DNA of 64,000 nt, taken from Rubripirellula lacrimiformis. Its GTDB lineage: Bacteria; Planctomycetota; Planctomycetia; Pirellulales; Pirellulaceae. The first letter of the stretch is position 1. Each line of letters opens with the position of its first letter. Location of the stretch: the NCBI RefSeq assembly GCF_007741535.1, contig NZ_CP036525.1:1736001-1800000 (forward strand), read 5' to 3'. The notes below the pieces were generated by a model. The model saw nothing but the letters and a program-made list of their open reading frames with translations. It was not told where the DNA came from and ran no database searches. Position numbers and translations under genes: made by a program. This document shows, in pieces, positions 1 to 10,406 of the stretch.

Positions 1-423
1 ACCAGAACCGTGCAACGATTCAAGCGCCTGTGCGACTTGGCGAACCAACCACAGTGCGACGGGCAACGGTTTCAGTTCGGATGCGTCCAGGTGCGACTGC
101 ATCGTGACGCCGTCCAAACGTGGCATCACCAAATACGGGGACGTGCTAGAGTTTGACGCGTCCAATACGGCAACCAGGTTGGGGTGCACGATGGACGACG
201 CGGCAGCAACAAATTGTGTGATCTGACGGCGGCTTTCGATATCGGTGCCCGTGGATCGTTTGATCACGTAGTCCCACCGTGGGCTGCCGCTCGCGTCGGC
301 CGGTTGGGCCAGCGATAGTTCCGTTGTCGCAGTCTGGTGCAACGACTTGCCGACACGCCAAATTCCTAAAATGGTCGGCGAGGTCGACGAAGTGGTCGCG
401 GCAGCTGTCGTTTGGGAACGCAT
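1..423 (-). CDS. Protein-kinase-like protein, N-terminal part (runs off left edge)
   Basis: The minus strand is open from about position 480 to the window edge. The product has features of a Ser/Thr kinase N-lobe: a VIKR lysine segment, then VHPNLVAVLDA (alpha-C/beta-4 region), YLVMPRLDG (hinge) and a helix WLVRQVAQALESLHGSG that would precede the HRD loop, which lies outside the window. The glycine-rich loop is poor: GKSLHQTAT stands where GxGxxG is expected, so ATP binding may be altered. The start is uncertain: ATG at 423, GTG at 441 or ATG at 480, none with a clear ribosome binding site. The segment before the kinase fold is rich in Thr, Ser and Ala. The family assignment rests on hinge and helix patterns only, since no catalytic loop is visible. 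Confidence 0.6.
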   Translation of the reverse strand, partial: MRSQTTAAATTSSTSPTILGIWRVGKSLHQTATTELSLAQPADASGSPRWDYVIKRSTGTDIESRRQITQFVAAASSIVHPNLVAVLDASNSSTSPYLVMPRLDGVTMQSHLDASELKPLPVALWLVRQVAQALESLHGSG

Positions 424-668
424 AGGAGAAACGTTCGTCACGGGGCAATCCTTTGCTCGGCATCGATAAACGGGAGTCATCCTATTATCGACCACGTAGC
501 GGTGCTGAGGCGAGCGAGGCCAGCGCCATCGACACAGCTTACCGGTCTTGCCTAACCAGAACCTGCAAAGCCGATTCCATCCCCGACGGAGTGGGATTCG
601 CCAGAATTCCTTTCAAGCACGCAGTGGTTGTGAATCCCTCTGCCGACCCTGACGCGGTTCGCCTTGCG

Positions 669-2144
669 TTACGAAAAGATTTCATGGACCACCCGCGAAG
701 GCTGCGTCACATTGGAAAGTCGTTGCGGCAGGCCTTGGTGAAAGAACGTCAATCGTTTGTGGTCGATCCCCAATGCATGTTGCAGCGTGGCGTGCAGATC
801 ATGAGGGCTGACTTTGTCGGTGACCGCTTCGTAGCCGATCTCGTCGGTTTCGCCCAACGTGAATCCAGGTTTGACGCCGCCGCCGGCCAACCACATCGTG
901 AACGCACCCGGGTTGTGGTCGCGTCCGATCAGTTTCATTTCTTTGCCGCCGCGATTCTCTCGCATCGGTGTGCGACCGAACTCGCCGCCCCACACCACCA
1001 ACGTGTTCTCCAGCAGTCCGCGTTGGTCCAGGTCGTTCAGCAGCGCCGTCATCGGTCGATCCACTTCGTTGCAGCGATCGGTGAACCCGACGTTCAAGGC
1101 TTCGGCGGCACCGGCGCCGTGCGAGTCCCAGCCCCAGTGGAATAGCTGGATGAAGCGCACGTCGCGTTCGGCCAGCCGGCGAGCCAACAAGCAGTTGTTG
1201 GCAAACGATTCTTTGCCCGGTTCGGTCCCGTAGGCAGCATGGGTCGCGGCTGTTTCCTTGGACAGGTCGAACGCTTCGGTGGCGTGCGTCTGCATGCGGA
1301 ATGCCATCTCGTACTGGGATATCCGTGTCAGCACCTCCGGATCGCCGGTCTGCTGGAAGGTTGCTTGGTTGATCTGTTCCAACGCATCGAGTGCACGCCG
1401 ACGCTGTTGCCGCGACACGTCATCCGGGTTGGACAGGTACAGCACCGGATCGCCTTTGGATCGGCACTGAACGCCTTGAAACACCGATGGCAGAAATCCG
1501 GATCCCCATACGCTTTTGCCGGCCGATGGCGTTTTGCCGCCGGAGACCAAAACGATGAACCCCGGCAGATTCTCGTTCTCGCTGCCCAGCCCGTACATCG
1601 TCCAAGCACCGAAGGATGCCGAGCCGAGGTTTTGGTTGCCGGTGTGAAGCAGCAACTGCGCCGGGGCATGATTGAACTGTGTCGTCTGCATCGACTTGAT
1701 GAAGCAGACTTTGTCGACGACCGATTGGAATTGTGGCAGTCGGTCCGAAACCCAAGCGCCGCTGTCGCCATACTGTTGGAACGGGAACTGGGGGCCGAGC
1801 ATCTTGGGAACGCCCTGGATGAACGCAAACCGTTTCCCCTCTAAAAAACTGGTCGGCGTGTCTTGTCCATCCAGCGATTGCAGGTCCGGCTTGTAATCAA
1901 ACAGTTCCATCTGGCTGGGGCCACCCGCCATGTGCAGGAAGATCACGCGTTTCGCACGGGCGGGAAAGTGCGTTCCCAGGTGGCGATCGTTGGCCGCGAT
2001 CAGCGGTTGATTCTGGCCGCTGCCGAGCCACATTCCGGCCAGTCCGAGGGAACAGTCCTTCAGGAAATGGCGTCGAGTCGCCCAGCGGGCCACGCCGGCG
2101 CGGATCGAATCGCGGTCCTGATTCGGGTGGTTGATGTCGCTCAT
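669..2144 (-). CDS. DUF1501 family Tat-exported protein
   Basis: The 491-residue product belongs to the DUF1501 family, a sulfatase/phosphatase-like fold very abundant in planctomycetes. A twin-arginine signal lies at residues 23-29 (TRRHFLK) followed by a short hydrophobic stretch, so export through Tat is expected. Family hallmarks include FLHMAGGPSQMELFDYKP near the mature N-terminus, WGGEFGRTP and GRDHNPGAF in the C-terminal half. The start overlaps the stop of the upstream DUF1549/DUF1553 gene by 4 nt (ATGA), so the two are translationally coupled. This pairing is the usual planctomycete module. Substrate unknown; a role in extracytoplasmic polymer or sulfated-sugar metabolism is only an inference. 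Confidence 0.9.
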   Translation of the reverse strand: MSDINHPNQDRDSIRAGVARWATRRHFLKDCSLGLAGMWLGSGQNQPLIAANDRHLGTHFPARAKRVIFLHMAGGPSQMELFDYKPDLQSLDGQDTPTSFLEGKRFAFIQGVPKMLGPQFPFQQYGDSGAWVSDRLPQFQSVVDKVCFIKSMQTTQFNHAPAQLLLHTGNQNLGSASFGAWTMYGLGSENENLPGFIVLVSGGKTPSAGKSVWGSGFLPSVFQGVQCRSKGDPVLYLSNPDDVSRQQRRRALDALEQINQATFQQTGDPEVLTRISQYEMAFRMQTHATEAFDLSKETAATHAAYGTEPGKESFANNCLLARRLAERDVRFIQLFHWGWDSHGAGAAEALNVGFTDRCNEVDRPMTALLNDLDQRGLLENTLVVWGGEFGRTPMRENRGGKEMKLIGRDHNPGAFTMWLAGGGVKPGFTLGETDEIGYEAVTDKVSPHDLHATLQHALGIDHKRLTFFHQGLPQRLSNVTQPSRVVHEIFS

Positions 2145-5134
2145 TTGGTCAGTGCCTTGTCCAGGTTCAAGATCGTGTTGGCGACGATGCTAAGGGTGGG
2201 GAGGTCGATGTCGTCGTTGTTGTCGGCCCCATCATCGCTGGATGACGTCGGTGGGCTGCGAAGATCGGTGTACAGCGACAGCAGTGCGGATCGTTCTAGA
2301 TCGTTCGGCGTCTGGCTGGTCACGCTGCGGAACATGGAATCGATCGCTACTTCGACCGATTCGCCGGATTGATCGATGGCGTTTTTTGCCAGTGCTGCCG
2401 AACACTCTTGATAGACAGGGTCATTCAGCGTCACAAGAGCTTGCAGCGGAGTGTTGGTGTCCAGTCGACGGGCCGAACAGAGGTCACGAGTCGGTGAGTC
2501 GAATGTCAAGAAACTCGGGTACGGGCTGGTCCGACGCCAATACGTGTAAAGGGCTCGCCGGTAGCGTTGGTCGCCTTCGGATGTCTTCCACTGTGCCCCG
2601 CTGTAAACGGCTTGCCAGACACCGTCGGGTTGCGGTGGCATCACCGAGGGGCCGCCGGATTCGTCGGACAGTAGTTGGGACGCAGCCAGTGCTTGGTCGC
2701 GAATCATTTCGGCCGACAGTCGCGTGCGTGGGCCGCGAGCAAAGTAGCGGTTCCGTGGATCGACCGCCATGTTTTGATCGGACGCGTCGTGGGTTTGACG
2801 ATAGGTGGACGACAGGACGATGTCGCGAAGCAGTGGTTTCAGATGCCAGCGATGTTCGTTGCGAGCCAAGTCGGCCAAGTGATCCAGCAGCATCGGGTCG
2901 GATGGGGCCAAGCCGCTGGACCCGAAATCCTCTTCGGTCTCGACCAGGCCGCGACCGAACAGTTGAGCCCAAATGCGGTTGGCCCAAACACGTGCCGCCA
3001 ACGGGTTGCCTTTGGAAACCAACCAGTTGGCGAAGTCCAACCGATTCTCGACGACCGCTGCAGCCTGTTGGTTCGGGGCCTTGGCGTCGTCGATCAGTGG
3101 GGCCGACTGGGTGAACACCGCCGGGATGCCCGGCGTTACCGCGTCGTCGCGTTCCATCCAATTGCCGCGAATGAAGGTTCGTGTGACTCGCGCCGCTTGA
3201 CTGGGCCGCGATCGAACGATCGGCAACGACGCACCGGAGATCTCGTCGGCCTGTTTCTTCGCCTGGTCCAAAGCCGAAGTGAACTCGGATAGCTGCGGAT
3301 TCGCCAACAATTCCGTCAACGCGGGATCGTCGGTGACGGACCAACGAAAGTCGCGTATCGGCGTCGCTAGGTTGCCCGTTGTCGATTGGCTCTGCTTCAT
3401 CCGCAGTCGCAGGTTCTGATGATCGGCAAGCTTCACCGGTTCCTTGAAGATGAAACACGCCCAACGCCGGTCGTTCAGTTTCGGGTGCTCGCCCACGCCG
3501 CCGGAGTTGCCCTGCAGCGAATCGCGAGGATCCGTTGACTGAGTCAACGCATCGACAAACACGTCGGCGATCGCAATGTCCGTCGATTTTTCTTGGTCGC
3601 CTTGGTTGTCGACCACGGCCACGCGCAGGTGAGTCAGCAATGATCCCTGTCCCGGTGCATTGCCCGGGTCGGGGAAAATCTCTAGTCGGATTCCCGTGAT
3701 CGTGTCGCCATCGATTGCCGATTCGGCGTTCTCGTCCGGCGATGTCGGTCCAGCCAAATCGATGGTGTACTCCACACCGACCGGGAAGGTTCCCGATGCG
3801 GTTTGGACGTGGTCATCGTTGATCTTTAGCTTTCCACCAGACGACGTGGCGTTGGTGGGGGTGGCGGGCGTCCACGGGGTGTCGCCGCAGCGCTGGCGAC
3901 CGAAGTCGTTGCGTCGCTGGCGAGCGCTTTCATATTCGCGTTGGACCGTGAAAGCGTGTTCGATGTCGTCGGGGTTCGTCGGGACTTTGAACGTGGGGTA
4001 GTCGTCGGGAAGATCGGCGTCCAGCGAACTGTCGAACAACGCCATGCATCGGTAGTACTCGTCGTGTTCCAACGGATCGTAGGGGTGCGAATGACATTGG
4101 ACGCATCCAAACGTGGTTGCCTGCCAGACGGTCCAGGTGGTGTTGACCCGGTCGATGATCGCGGCAACGCGGAACTCCTCGTCGTCGGTGCCGCCTTCCG
4201 TGTTGGTTTGGGTGTTGCGATGAAAGGCGGTGGCGATCAAATCGTCGGCGGTGGGGTCGGGCAGCAGATCGCCAGCGAGTTGTTTGATGGTGAATTCATC
4301 GTAGGGCATGTCGCGGTTGAATGACCGGATTAGCCAGTCGCGATAGGGCCACATGTCGCGGTGCGGATCTTTTTCGAAACCCATCGAATCGGCATACCGG
4401 GCCAGGTCCATCCACATCGATGCCCAGCGTTGGCCGTATTGGGGGCTGGCCAGCAGTCGATCGACTTCGGCGGCATAGATTTGGTCGCGGGCGGCTTCAT
4501 TGGCGGCGGATTTGCACGCCGATTCGAACGCACCGATCTGTGCGGGCGTTGGCGGCAATCCCGTCAGGTCCAGCGACACGCGCCGCAGCCACTGGTTCGG
4601 CGGGGCCGGGGGCGATGGGGACAGCCCCTGTTGGGTTCGTTTGGTTTCGACGAACAGGTCCAGTTTCTTTTTGGCCCAGGAAGATTCGGCCACCGCAGAT
4701 GGCGAATCGCCTGGCACCGCCGGCGCATCAAGTTTCAGTGGCGCCATCGACCACAGATCACCCCACTTTGCACCTTCGCTGATCCAACGCCGCAGCGTTT
4801 CGACGTCTTCGGCCGGCAGCGGTTCGGGGTGTTCGTCCGCCGGCGGCATCCGCATGTCGGCATCGTCGGTCGTGATCCGCTGGATCAAAATCGATTCATC
4901 GGGTTCACCCGGTTCGACGATCCATCCATCGGGCGGCAGGACGCGGTCGGCGTAGACGAACGAGACATCACCGGCCTGCTTCACACCGCCATGGCAAGAC
5001 GTGCAGTATTGGATCAGGATCGGTCGGACGTCGCGATTGAAGTCAATCGGTTCGTGCTCGGCGGCCCCGGCATGGCTGGCAGGCGTCGAGACTGCGACAG
5101 CGATGATCAGGCCGAAAAAAGCTGCAATTCGCAT
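2141..5134 (-). CDS. PSCyt1-DUF1549-DUF1553 cytochrome-type protein
   Basis: A 997-residue secreted protein with the planctomycete order: signal peptide (residues 1 to about 24), PSCyt1 cytochrome-like domain with the haem motif CTSCH at 44-48, DUF1549 (PSCyt2) with a second CVQCH motif near residue 343, a discoidin/carbohydrate-binding-like middle segment, and C-terminal DUF1553 (PSD1). The two CxxCH motifs suggest covalent haem attachment. The start at 5134 was chosen because it begins directly with a signal peptide (MRIAAFFGLI); the reading frame is open further upstream to 5425, but that segment is a low-complexity translation of GATTCGA repeats. It is the first gene of a two-gene unit with the DUF1501 gene. 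The reaction is unknown. Confidence 0.9.
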   Translation of the reverse strand: MRIAAFFGLIIAVAVSTPASHAGAAEHEPIDFNRDVRPILIQYCTSCHGGVKQAGDVSFVYADRVLPPDGWIVEPGEPDESILIQRITTDDADMRMPPADEHPEPLPAEDVETLRRWISEGAKWGDLWSMAPLKLDAPAVPGDSPSAVAESSWAKKKLDLFVETKRTQQGLSPSPPAPPNQWLRRVSLDLTGLPPTPAQIGAFESACKSAANEAARDQIYAAEVDRLLASPQYGQRWASMWMDLARYADSMGFEKDPHRDMWPYRDWLIRSFNRDMPYDEFTIKQLAGDLLPDPTADDLIATAFHRNTQTNTEGGTDDEEFRVAAIIDRVNTTWTVWQATTFGCVQCHSHPYDPLEHDEYYRCMALFDSSLDADLPDDYPTFKVPTNPDDIEHAFTVQREYESARQRRNDFGRQRCGDTPWTPATPTNATSSGGKLKINDDHVQTASGTFPVGVEYTIDLAGPTSPDENAESAIDGDTITGIRLEIFPDPGNAPGQGSLLTHLRVAVVDNQGDQEKSTDIAIADVFVDALTQSTDPRDSLQGNSGGVGEHPKLNDRRWACFIFKEPVKLADHQNLRLRMKQSQSTTGNLATPIRDFRWSVTDDPALTELLANPQLSEFTSALDQAKKQADEISGASLPIVRSRPSQAARVTRTFIRGNWMERDDAVTPGIPAVFTQSAPLIDDAKAPNQQAAAVVENRLDFANWLVSKGNPLAARVWANRIWAQLFGRGLVETEEDFGSSGLAPSDPMLLDHLADLARNEHRWHLKPLLRDIVLSSTYRQTHDASDQNMAVDPRNRYFARGPRTRLSAEMIRDQALAASQLLSDESGGPSVMPPQPDGVWQAVYSGAQWKTSEGDQRYRRALYTYWRRTSPYPSFLTFDSPTRDLCSARRLDTNTPLQALVTLNDPVYQECSAALAKNAIDQSGESVEVAIDSMFRSVTSQTPNDLERSALLSLYTDLRSPPTSSSDDGADNNDDIDLPTLSIVANTILNLDKALTK

Positions 5135-5403
5135 GAGCGTCGATGAGTGGATGGTGGGGTGGGCGGCGAGGATCGCATTGTAACCGAATCCGGTCGCTTT
5201 CCGATGTTTTCCCTCAGCACCGAATTTTGCCGGGACCGCAGGGGGGGGGGCGGCAGCGCACGGGCGTTGCCAGGAAACGGATGGGAGGACAATCGCGCGA
5301 GACGATTCGATTCGAGACGATTCGATTCGATTCGAGGGGGACGGGCCTGACGCGTGGTCGATGCATGGCTGTCGACCGATCCAGCATTCGATACGATTGT
5401 TGC
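5135..5403. other. Divergent intergenic region with G10 tract and GATTCGA repeats
   Basis: This 269-nt region separates the minus-strand cytochrome-type gene from the plus-strand dehydratase and must hold both promoters. It contains a run of ten G at 5241-5250 and a direct repeat of GATTCGATTCGA units at about 5300-5335. No convincing -10/-35 pair was identified. The homopolymer is a possible slippage site. Confidence 0.6.
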
Positions 5404-7341
5404 ATGAACCAATTCTTTCAAGCACTCGACCCCGATTCGATCCAGACTCATGCCAAGGGCCCCAGTGGTTCGCTACCGCTTTCGGACGAAATCCTTCGTC
5501 AGTGGACTAGCGGCGACATCTTTGGGCTGACCCAAAGTGTGGGCATGGGCTTTGATCCACGCCGCGTTCTCGGTGACCAGTTCCTGATTCTTAGCACCCA
5601 GGGTGGCGTTCGGGCGCCCGATGGGACGCCGATCGCGCTGGGATACCACACCGGACACTGGGAAGTCGGTTTGTTGGTGCAGGCGGCCGCCGAACAGATC
5701 TGCAAACACGAAGGCGTCCCTTTTGCGGCCTTCGTCAGTGACCCCTGCGATGGCCGTTCCCAAGGCACCAAAGGGATGTTCGATTCACTGCCCTATCGCA
5801 ACGATGCTGCGATGGTGATGCGGCGTTTGATTCGTTCCCTGCCACAGCGCAAGGGCGTTATCGGCGTGGCGACCTGCGACAAGGGGTTGCCAGCGATGAT
5901 GATGGCGCTTGCCGGCACCGGGCACCTTGCCAATGTGATTGTTCCCGGCGGTGTCACGTTGCCGCCCTCAGTCGGGGAAGATTCGGGTAAGGTCCAGACG
6001 ATCGGTGCGCGATACACTCGCGGCGAGATGAGTTTGGAAGAGGCGTCATTGGAAGGTTGCCGATCCTGTGGAACCCCCGGTGGTGGATGTCAGTTCCTGG
6101 GGACTGCGGCCACCAGCCAAGTGGTCGCCGAAGCGATGGGGATGACGGTGCCGCACGCGGCGCTTGCGCCCAGCGGTCAACCGATCTGGACTCAACTGGC
6201 ACGCGATTCGGCGGACGCTTCGCACGGCATGGTCCAGCGTGGCGAAACGATGTCAGACATTTTGACGGACGACGCACTGTTCAATGCGATGTTGATTCAT
6301 GCCGCGGTCGGTGGCAGCACGAACCTGCTGTTGCACATCCCCGCGATCGCACACGCCGCCGGTCTGAAACGCCCTGACGCGGCCGCGTTTCGCGAAATCA
6401 ATCGGATGGTGCCACGGTTTGTCGACTGTTTGCCCAACGGACCGGTCGGCCATCCAACGGTGCGATTGTTCCTGGCCGGCGGCGTTCCCGAAGTCGCTTG
6501 GCACCTGCGAAATCTAGGGCTATTGAAGACTCAGGCCCGTACCGTCGCTGGGATGACCTGGGACGAAATCTTGGATCAATGGGAATCCTGCGAACGTCGC
6601 CAAGTTTGCCGCGACCGTTTACGCGATGCCGACGGGATCGATCCCGACGAAGTCATCATGACTCCCAAGGTTGCCAAAAGTCGTGGTTTGACCAGCACCG
6701 TGTGCTTCCCGTCGGGCAATCTGTGTCCCGAAGGTTCGGTGATCAAAGCGACGTCCATCGACCCTACCGTGATCGACGCCGATGGTGTGTACCGAAACCG
6801 TGGCCGGGCGCGAGTGTTCGTGTCCGAACGCGACGCGATCGCAGCGATCAAGGGCCAATCGGAACCCGCGATCCAAGCCGGGGACGTGATTGTGTTGATC
6901 GGCCGTGGACCGATCGGATGCGGGATGGAAGAGACTTACCAGATCACGTCAGCACTGAAATATCTGTCGTTTGGAAAACAAGTGGCGTTGGTGACGGACG
7001 CTCGGTTTTCGGGGGTCAGCACCGGTGCGTGCATCGGGCACGTCGGCCCCGAAGCGTTGGCGGGTGGTCCGATCGCCAAAGTTCGTGACGGCGACGTGAT
7101 CGATATTCTGATCGATCGCAACGAACTGACCGGCCACGTGAATCTGGTCAGCTCGGACGATTCGATGACGGCCGAAGAAATATTGGCCAGCCGGACTGCG
7201 CACCCCGATTTGCAGGTGGAACCCGACATGCCCGAGGACACTCGGTTGTGGGCCGCCCTGCAACAGGCTGGCGGTGGGACCTGGGGCGGCTGCGTGTATG
7301 ACGTCGACGAAATCGTCCGCCGGCTCACCAAGGATTCCTAG
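5404..7341 (+). CDS. yjhG: YjhG/YagF-type sugar-acid dehydratase (IlvD/Edd superfamily)
   Basis: The 645-residue product is an IlvD/Edd superfamily Fe-S dehydratase of the YjhG/YagF subgroup, whose characterised members dehydrate D-xylonate to 2-dehydro-3-deoxy-D-xylonate. The N-terminal block GPSGSLPLS...[17 protein letters not shown] and [14 protein letters not shown] is typical of that subgroup rather than of IlvD. Likely cluster and metal residues are C115 (DPCDGRS), C158 (CDKGLP) and C222 in SCGTPGGGC. The ATG at 5404 was preferred because homology begins there; the frame is open upstream to 5143 only through repeat sequence. It stands alone, with a short hairpin 59 nt after the stop. 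Sugar-acid specificity cannot be settled from sequence. Confidence 0.85.
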   Translation: MNQFFQALDPDSIQTHAKGPSGSLPLSDEILRQWTSGDIFGLTQSVGMGFDPRRVLGDQFLILSTQGGVRAPDGTPIALGYHTGHWEVGLLVQAAAEQICKHEGVPFAAFVSDPCDGRSQGTKGMFDSLPYRNDAAMVMRRLIRSLPQRKGVIGVATCDKGLPAMMMALAGTGHLANVIVPGGVTLPPSVGEDSGKVQTIGARYTRGEMSLEEASLEGCRSCGTPGGGCQFLGTAATSQVVAEAMGMTVPHAALAPSGQPIWTQLARDSADASHGMVQRGETMSDILTDDALFNAMLIHAAVGGSTNLLLHIPAIAHAAGLKRPDAAAFREINRMVPRFVDCLPNGPVGHPTVRLFLAGGVPEVAWHLRNLGLLKTQARTVAGMTWDEILDQWESCERRQVCRDRLRDADGIDPDEVIMTPKVAKSRGLTSTVCFPSGNLCPEGSVIKATSIDPTVIDADGVYRNRGRARVFVSERDAIAAIKGQSEPAIQAGDVIVLIGRGPIGCGMEETYQITSALKYLSFGKQVALVTDARFSGVSTGACIGHVGPEALAGGPIAKVRDGDVIDILIDRNELTGHVNLVSSDDSMTAEEILASRTAHPDLQVEPDMPEDTRLWAALQQAGGGTWGGCVYDVDEIVRRLTKDS

Positions 7342-7695
7342 GCGTTCATCGACCGATTCAATCCAGCGCGAAGCTCCCGTGTCTCACTTCTAACGTCGTG
7401 GACTTTGCCAGACGTCCCCCCCTTTGTATCCCCAAGTTTCGGTCATTCAAACGGCTGATTCCGCGGGGAATTCGGCGAACTGAACCGCTCGCGATTCCGG
7501 CCCGTCCGTTCGTGGGGGGGCCTGGGGCCGGCTGCCGGCGGAATCTAACACGGCCCATCTGGCCCCACGAAGGCGGCTACGGTTGGGATCGGCCCGCTTA
7601 GGATTCCGCCCTTGCGGGTCGGCATTTTGGCGTGATAATCGACGCCTATCGAAAAACTAACCGCTTCCCGATTCATTACAGAACAGGTATCCGTC
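7342..7695. other. Intergenic region upstream of the aldolase gene
   Basis: The 354-nt gap contains a GGACTT-type hairpin at 7400-7417 and a GC-rich imperfect dyad around 7500-7545. A weak AGG ribosome binding site lies before the ATG at 7696. No coding sequence or clear promoter was recognised. Confidence 0.4.
7400..7417 (+). repeat. Short hairpin, GGACTTTGCCAGACGTCC
   Basis: An imperfect dyad 59 nt downstream of the dehydratase stop codon, preceded by CGTCGT. A closely related perfect copy (GGACTTCGCCAGAAGTCC) lies after xerD at 21705-21722, and a decayed relative upstream of the FHA gene near 22483. Recurrence after stop codons suggests a 3'-end element or a small dispersed repeat. Confidence 0.5.
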
Positions 7696-8718
7696 ATGCC
7701 TTTGGTCCCACTTCGTGTTGTCCTCGATCACGCCGCCGAAAATAACTACGGCGTCGCTGCATTCAACGTCAACAACATGGAACAAATCCAGTCGATCATG
7801 GAAGCGGCTGAAGAAACCGATTCGCCGGTCATCATTCAGGCTTCCCGCGGTGCCCGCGCCTACTCGCAAGACGCTTACCTGCGTCACCTGATGATCGCAG
7901 CGACGGAACTGTACCCGCACATTCCAATCGTCATGCACCAGGACCACGGCAACAGCCCTGCGACCTGCCAGTCGGCGATCGACAACGGTTTCACCAGCGT
8001 CATGATGGACGGCTCGCTGAAGGAAGACGGCAAGACCCCAGCCGACTATGACTACAACGTGAAGGTCACGTTGGAAGTCGTCAAAGCGGCTCACGCCCAA
8101 GGCGTCAGCGTCGAAGGCGAACTCGGTTGCCTAGGATCGCTGGAATCCGGCGAAGGCGAACAAGAAGACGGTCACGGTGCTGTCGGCGAATTGACTCACG
8201 ATCAACTGCTGACCGATCCCGACGAAGCACAACGTTTCGTCGAAGAAACCGGCGTGGATGCGTTGGCCGTCGCCATCGGCACCAGCCACGGTGCGTACAA
8301 GTTCACCAAGAAGCCAACCGGCGAAGTCTTGGCAATGGACCGAATCGAAGCGATTCACGCCAAACTGCCCAACACGCACTTGGTCATGCACGGATCCAGC
8401 AGCGTTCCGCAAGAACTGCAAGACATCATCAACCAGTTCGGCGGCAAGATGAAGCAAACCTACGGCGTGCCCGTCGAAGAAATTCAACGCGGTATCAAGA
8501 GCGGTGTTCGTAAGATCAACGTCGATACTGACTGCCGAATGGCCATCACCGGTGCGATCCGCAAGGTGTTGACCGAAGATCCAGGTGCATTCGACCCACG
8601 TGCTTATCTGAAACCAGCTCGCGTGGCCATGAAGAACGTCTGCGTCGCTCGCATGACCGCCTTCGGCCAAGCCGGTAACGCATCGAAGCTGCGTGCTTCG
8701 ATGGGCACCACCGCTTAG
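7696..8718 (+). CDS. fba: Fructose-bisphosphate aldolase, class II (Calvin-cycle subtype)
   Basis: The 340-residue zinc aldolase cleaves fructose 1,6-bisphosphate to dihydroxyacetone phosphate and glyceraldehyde 3-phosphate in glycolysis/gluconeogenesis. Visible active-site features are the QDHGN segment (D83 proton donor, H84 metal ligand), the VEGELG glutamate, the GTSHGAYK histidine and the VMHGSSS metal histidine, followed by INVDTDCR for phosphate binding. Sequence and length fit the class IIB subtype also called CbbA/FbaB. Codon choice is biased towards C-ending codons (AAC, AAG, ATC), as expected of a highly expressed gene. It is monocistronic, and a rho-independent terminator lies 128 nt downstream. 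Confidence 0.96.
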   Translation: MPLVPLRVVLDHAAENNYGVAAFNVNNMEQIQSIMEAAEETDSPVIIQASRGARAYSQDAYLRHLMIAATELYPHIPIVMHQDHGNSPATCQSAIDNGFTSVMMDGSLKEDGKTPADYDYNVKVTLEVVKAAHAQGVSVEGELGCLGSLESGEGEQEDGHGAVGELTHDQLLTDPDEAQRFVEETGVDALAVAIGTSHGAYKFTKKPTGEVLAMDRIEAIHAKLPNTHLVMHGSSSVPQELQDIINQFGGKMKQTYGVPVEEIQRGIKSGVRKINVDTDCRMAITGAIRKVLTEDPGAFDPRAYLKPARVAMKNVCVARMTAFGQAGNASKLRASMGTTA

Positions 8719-8846
8719 TTCGGTACCGCTTATCAGGTCGGCGACTCTTTGATTCGCCGTTTGGACAGTCGCAGGTCATTGATTTCGTGATCCGCGACGC
8801 GTCAGCGGCCGGGAATCTTCCGCCCGCGAAAACGCCCAATACGAAG

Positions 8847-8875
8847 CCGCGTCGTTTCCGTCGACGCGGTTTTTT
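8847..8875 (+). terminator. Rho-independent terminator after fba
   Basis: The stem CCGCGTCG / CGACGCGG is a perfect 8-bp pairing with a 7-nt loop, followed directly by six T. It ends transcription of the aldolase gene and insulates the ligase gene that starts about 70 nt further on. Confidence 0.85.
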
Positions 8876-8947
8876 CATGCGCGGCCAGGTGCCCGTGCGT
8901 TGACTTATCAGTGGTTCCCGTTGATTTGGGTGACGCCAGAGAGGTTT

Positions 8948-10360
8948 GTGACGTTGAAGACCTTTTCCAAGCTGATCGATGCGTTGGACCATCAGGTTGC
9001 CATGCGTGGTGATGGTGATGCGGTGGTCGCATGGGACCGCGACGCAGGCCAATGGAAACGGGCGACATGGCAGCAGTTGGCCGATCAGGTCCAGGATCGG
9101 TCGCAGCAGTTCGAAGGTCAGTCGGCGATCGTCGTCCCGTCGGATCATTCGTACCAGCAGATCGTGGACGTCTTGGCTGTGATGCGGTCCGGCGGCTGCG
9201 AAATTTCGGTCGATGGAAGGCTGGCCCCCCAGGTTCAACAGGACCTGATCGCGCGTGCGATGCGTGCCCCGATCGAACCGGACGTCGCGTTGGTGTTGTT
9301 CACCAGCGGCACGACGGGCACGCCCAAGGGCGTGATGTTGACGGATGCCAATCTGGTCGGCAACGCGGCCGCCAAGCTACAGGCGGTGCCACAGCGTCCC
9401 TGGGAAAGCAGCCCCAGATGCCCCAGCGGCTCGGGCAGCGCGGGCAACTCGGTCGGCGCGGGCGGGGACGTGCGATTGACGATGTTGCCGATCTCGCACG
9501 CCTATGCGCGAACCTGCGATCTGGGCACGTGGCTGCTAAGCGGTTGCACATGGGCGGTCACGATGGGGTACGAAGGGCTGCGCCATTTGGCGCCCATCGT
9601 TCGTCCGACCCTGGTCAACACGGTGCCGGCGACCGCATATCGGATCTTGGACGAAGGTTTGGAGCCGCTGGGGCTGGACCGTTTACGGTTGCTCGGATGC
9701 GGTGGTGCTGCGATTTCAGTCGACGCATTCCAGCAATTTGGACAGCTTGGTGTGACCGTGATCCAAGGCTACGGTCTGACCGAAACGGGACCGGTGATCT
9801 GCAGTGCGACGCCCGACAATGCCCGGCCGGGAATGGTGGGCGATTTTGTCGATGGCTGGGAACATCAGATTCGCGGTGGCGAACTATTCGTGCGTGGGCC
9901 GCACGTCATGAAAGGCTACTGTGGTGACGCGGCGGCGACTGCACTGAAGATCGACAGCCAGGGATGGTTGCGAACCGGCGACTTGGTCCAGCATGATCAA
10001 GCAAGCGGCCAGCTGCGGATCCTGGGGCGATCCGACGATGTGATCGTGATGGACAACGGTCGAAAGATTTCACCCAGCTGGATCGAACGTGATGTCCAGC
10101 GAATCGCGGGAGTGCGAAACGCATTGCTGGTGTGGCGAGGTGCGTTGGAATTGTGGATCGATTGGGATCCACAGGCCAGCGGAGCGGCAGCCGATCCCAA
10201 CGATCCGGTGCGTGCGGTGTTGCAGCAATACCCCGAGGCCAAGCGAGCCAGTATCCACCGATTCAACCCGCCGCTATCACGCGATGACGGAGAACTGACG
10301 GCCAAGGGAACGCACTGTCGACAGCGGGTCCTACAGAACCGATTGGGTCACGGCGGGTAG
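8948..10360 (+). CDS. AMP-forming acyl-CoA synthetase/ligase (ANL superfamily)
   Basis: An adenylate-forming enzyme of about 470 residues. The P-loop-like AMP motif LFTSGTTGTPKGVML, the YGLTETGPV motif, GWLRTGDL and the C-terminal ELTAKG segment (candidate catalytic lysine) are all present in the right order. It should activate a carboxylic acid as the acyl-AMP and probably transfer it to CoA; the acid is not predictable. The N-terminal domain is short and there is a Gly/Ser-rich insert (SGSGSAGNSVGAGG) after the AMP motif. The GTG at 8948 was chosen because GAGAGG lies just upstream; the frame continues to a TTG at 8900. It stands alone between a terminator and a repeat element. Confidence 0.85.
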   Translation: MTLKTFSKLIDALDHQVAMRGDGDAVVAWDRDAGQWKRATWQQLADQVQDRSQQFEGQSAIVVPSDHSYQQIVDVLAVMRSGGCEISVDGRLAPQVQQDLIARAMRAPIEPDVALVLFTSGTTGTPKGVMLTDANLVGNAAAKLQAVPQRPWESSPRCPSGSGSAGNSVGAGGDVRLTMLPISHAYARTCDLGTWLLSGCTWAVTMGYEGLRHLAPIVRPTLVNTVPATAYRILDEGLEPLGLDRLRLLGCGGAAISVDAFQQFGQLGVTVIQGYGLTETGPVICSATPDNARPGMVGDFVDGWEHQIRGGELFVRGPHVMKGYCGDAAATALKIDSQGWLRTGDLVQHDQASGQLRILGRSDDVIVMDNGRKISPSWIERDVQRIAGVRNALLVWRGALELWIDWDPQASGAAADPNDPVRAVLQQYPEAKRASIHRFNPPLSRDDGELTAKGTHCRQRVLQNRLGHGG

Positions 10361-10406
10361 CCAGACGCTGCTGGTGCCATGCCGGCAATCGCAACCGCGA
10401 TTTCTA

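Noticed and set aside
453-1145. Plus-strand open frame opposite the DUF1501 gene
   Set aside because: Its product is Arg/His-rich with no domain and lies antisense to a clear family member; it is a by-product of high GC codon use.
2242-3114. Plus-strand 290-codon frame opposite the cytochrome-type gene
   Set aside because: It is antisense to the conserved DUF1553 part, and its composition (Arg, Gly, Ser) is typical of shadow frames.
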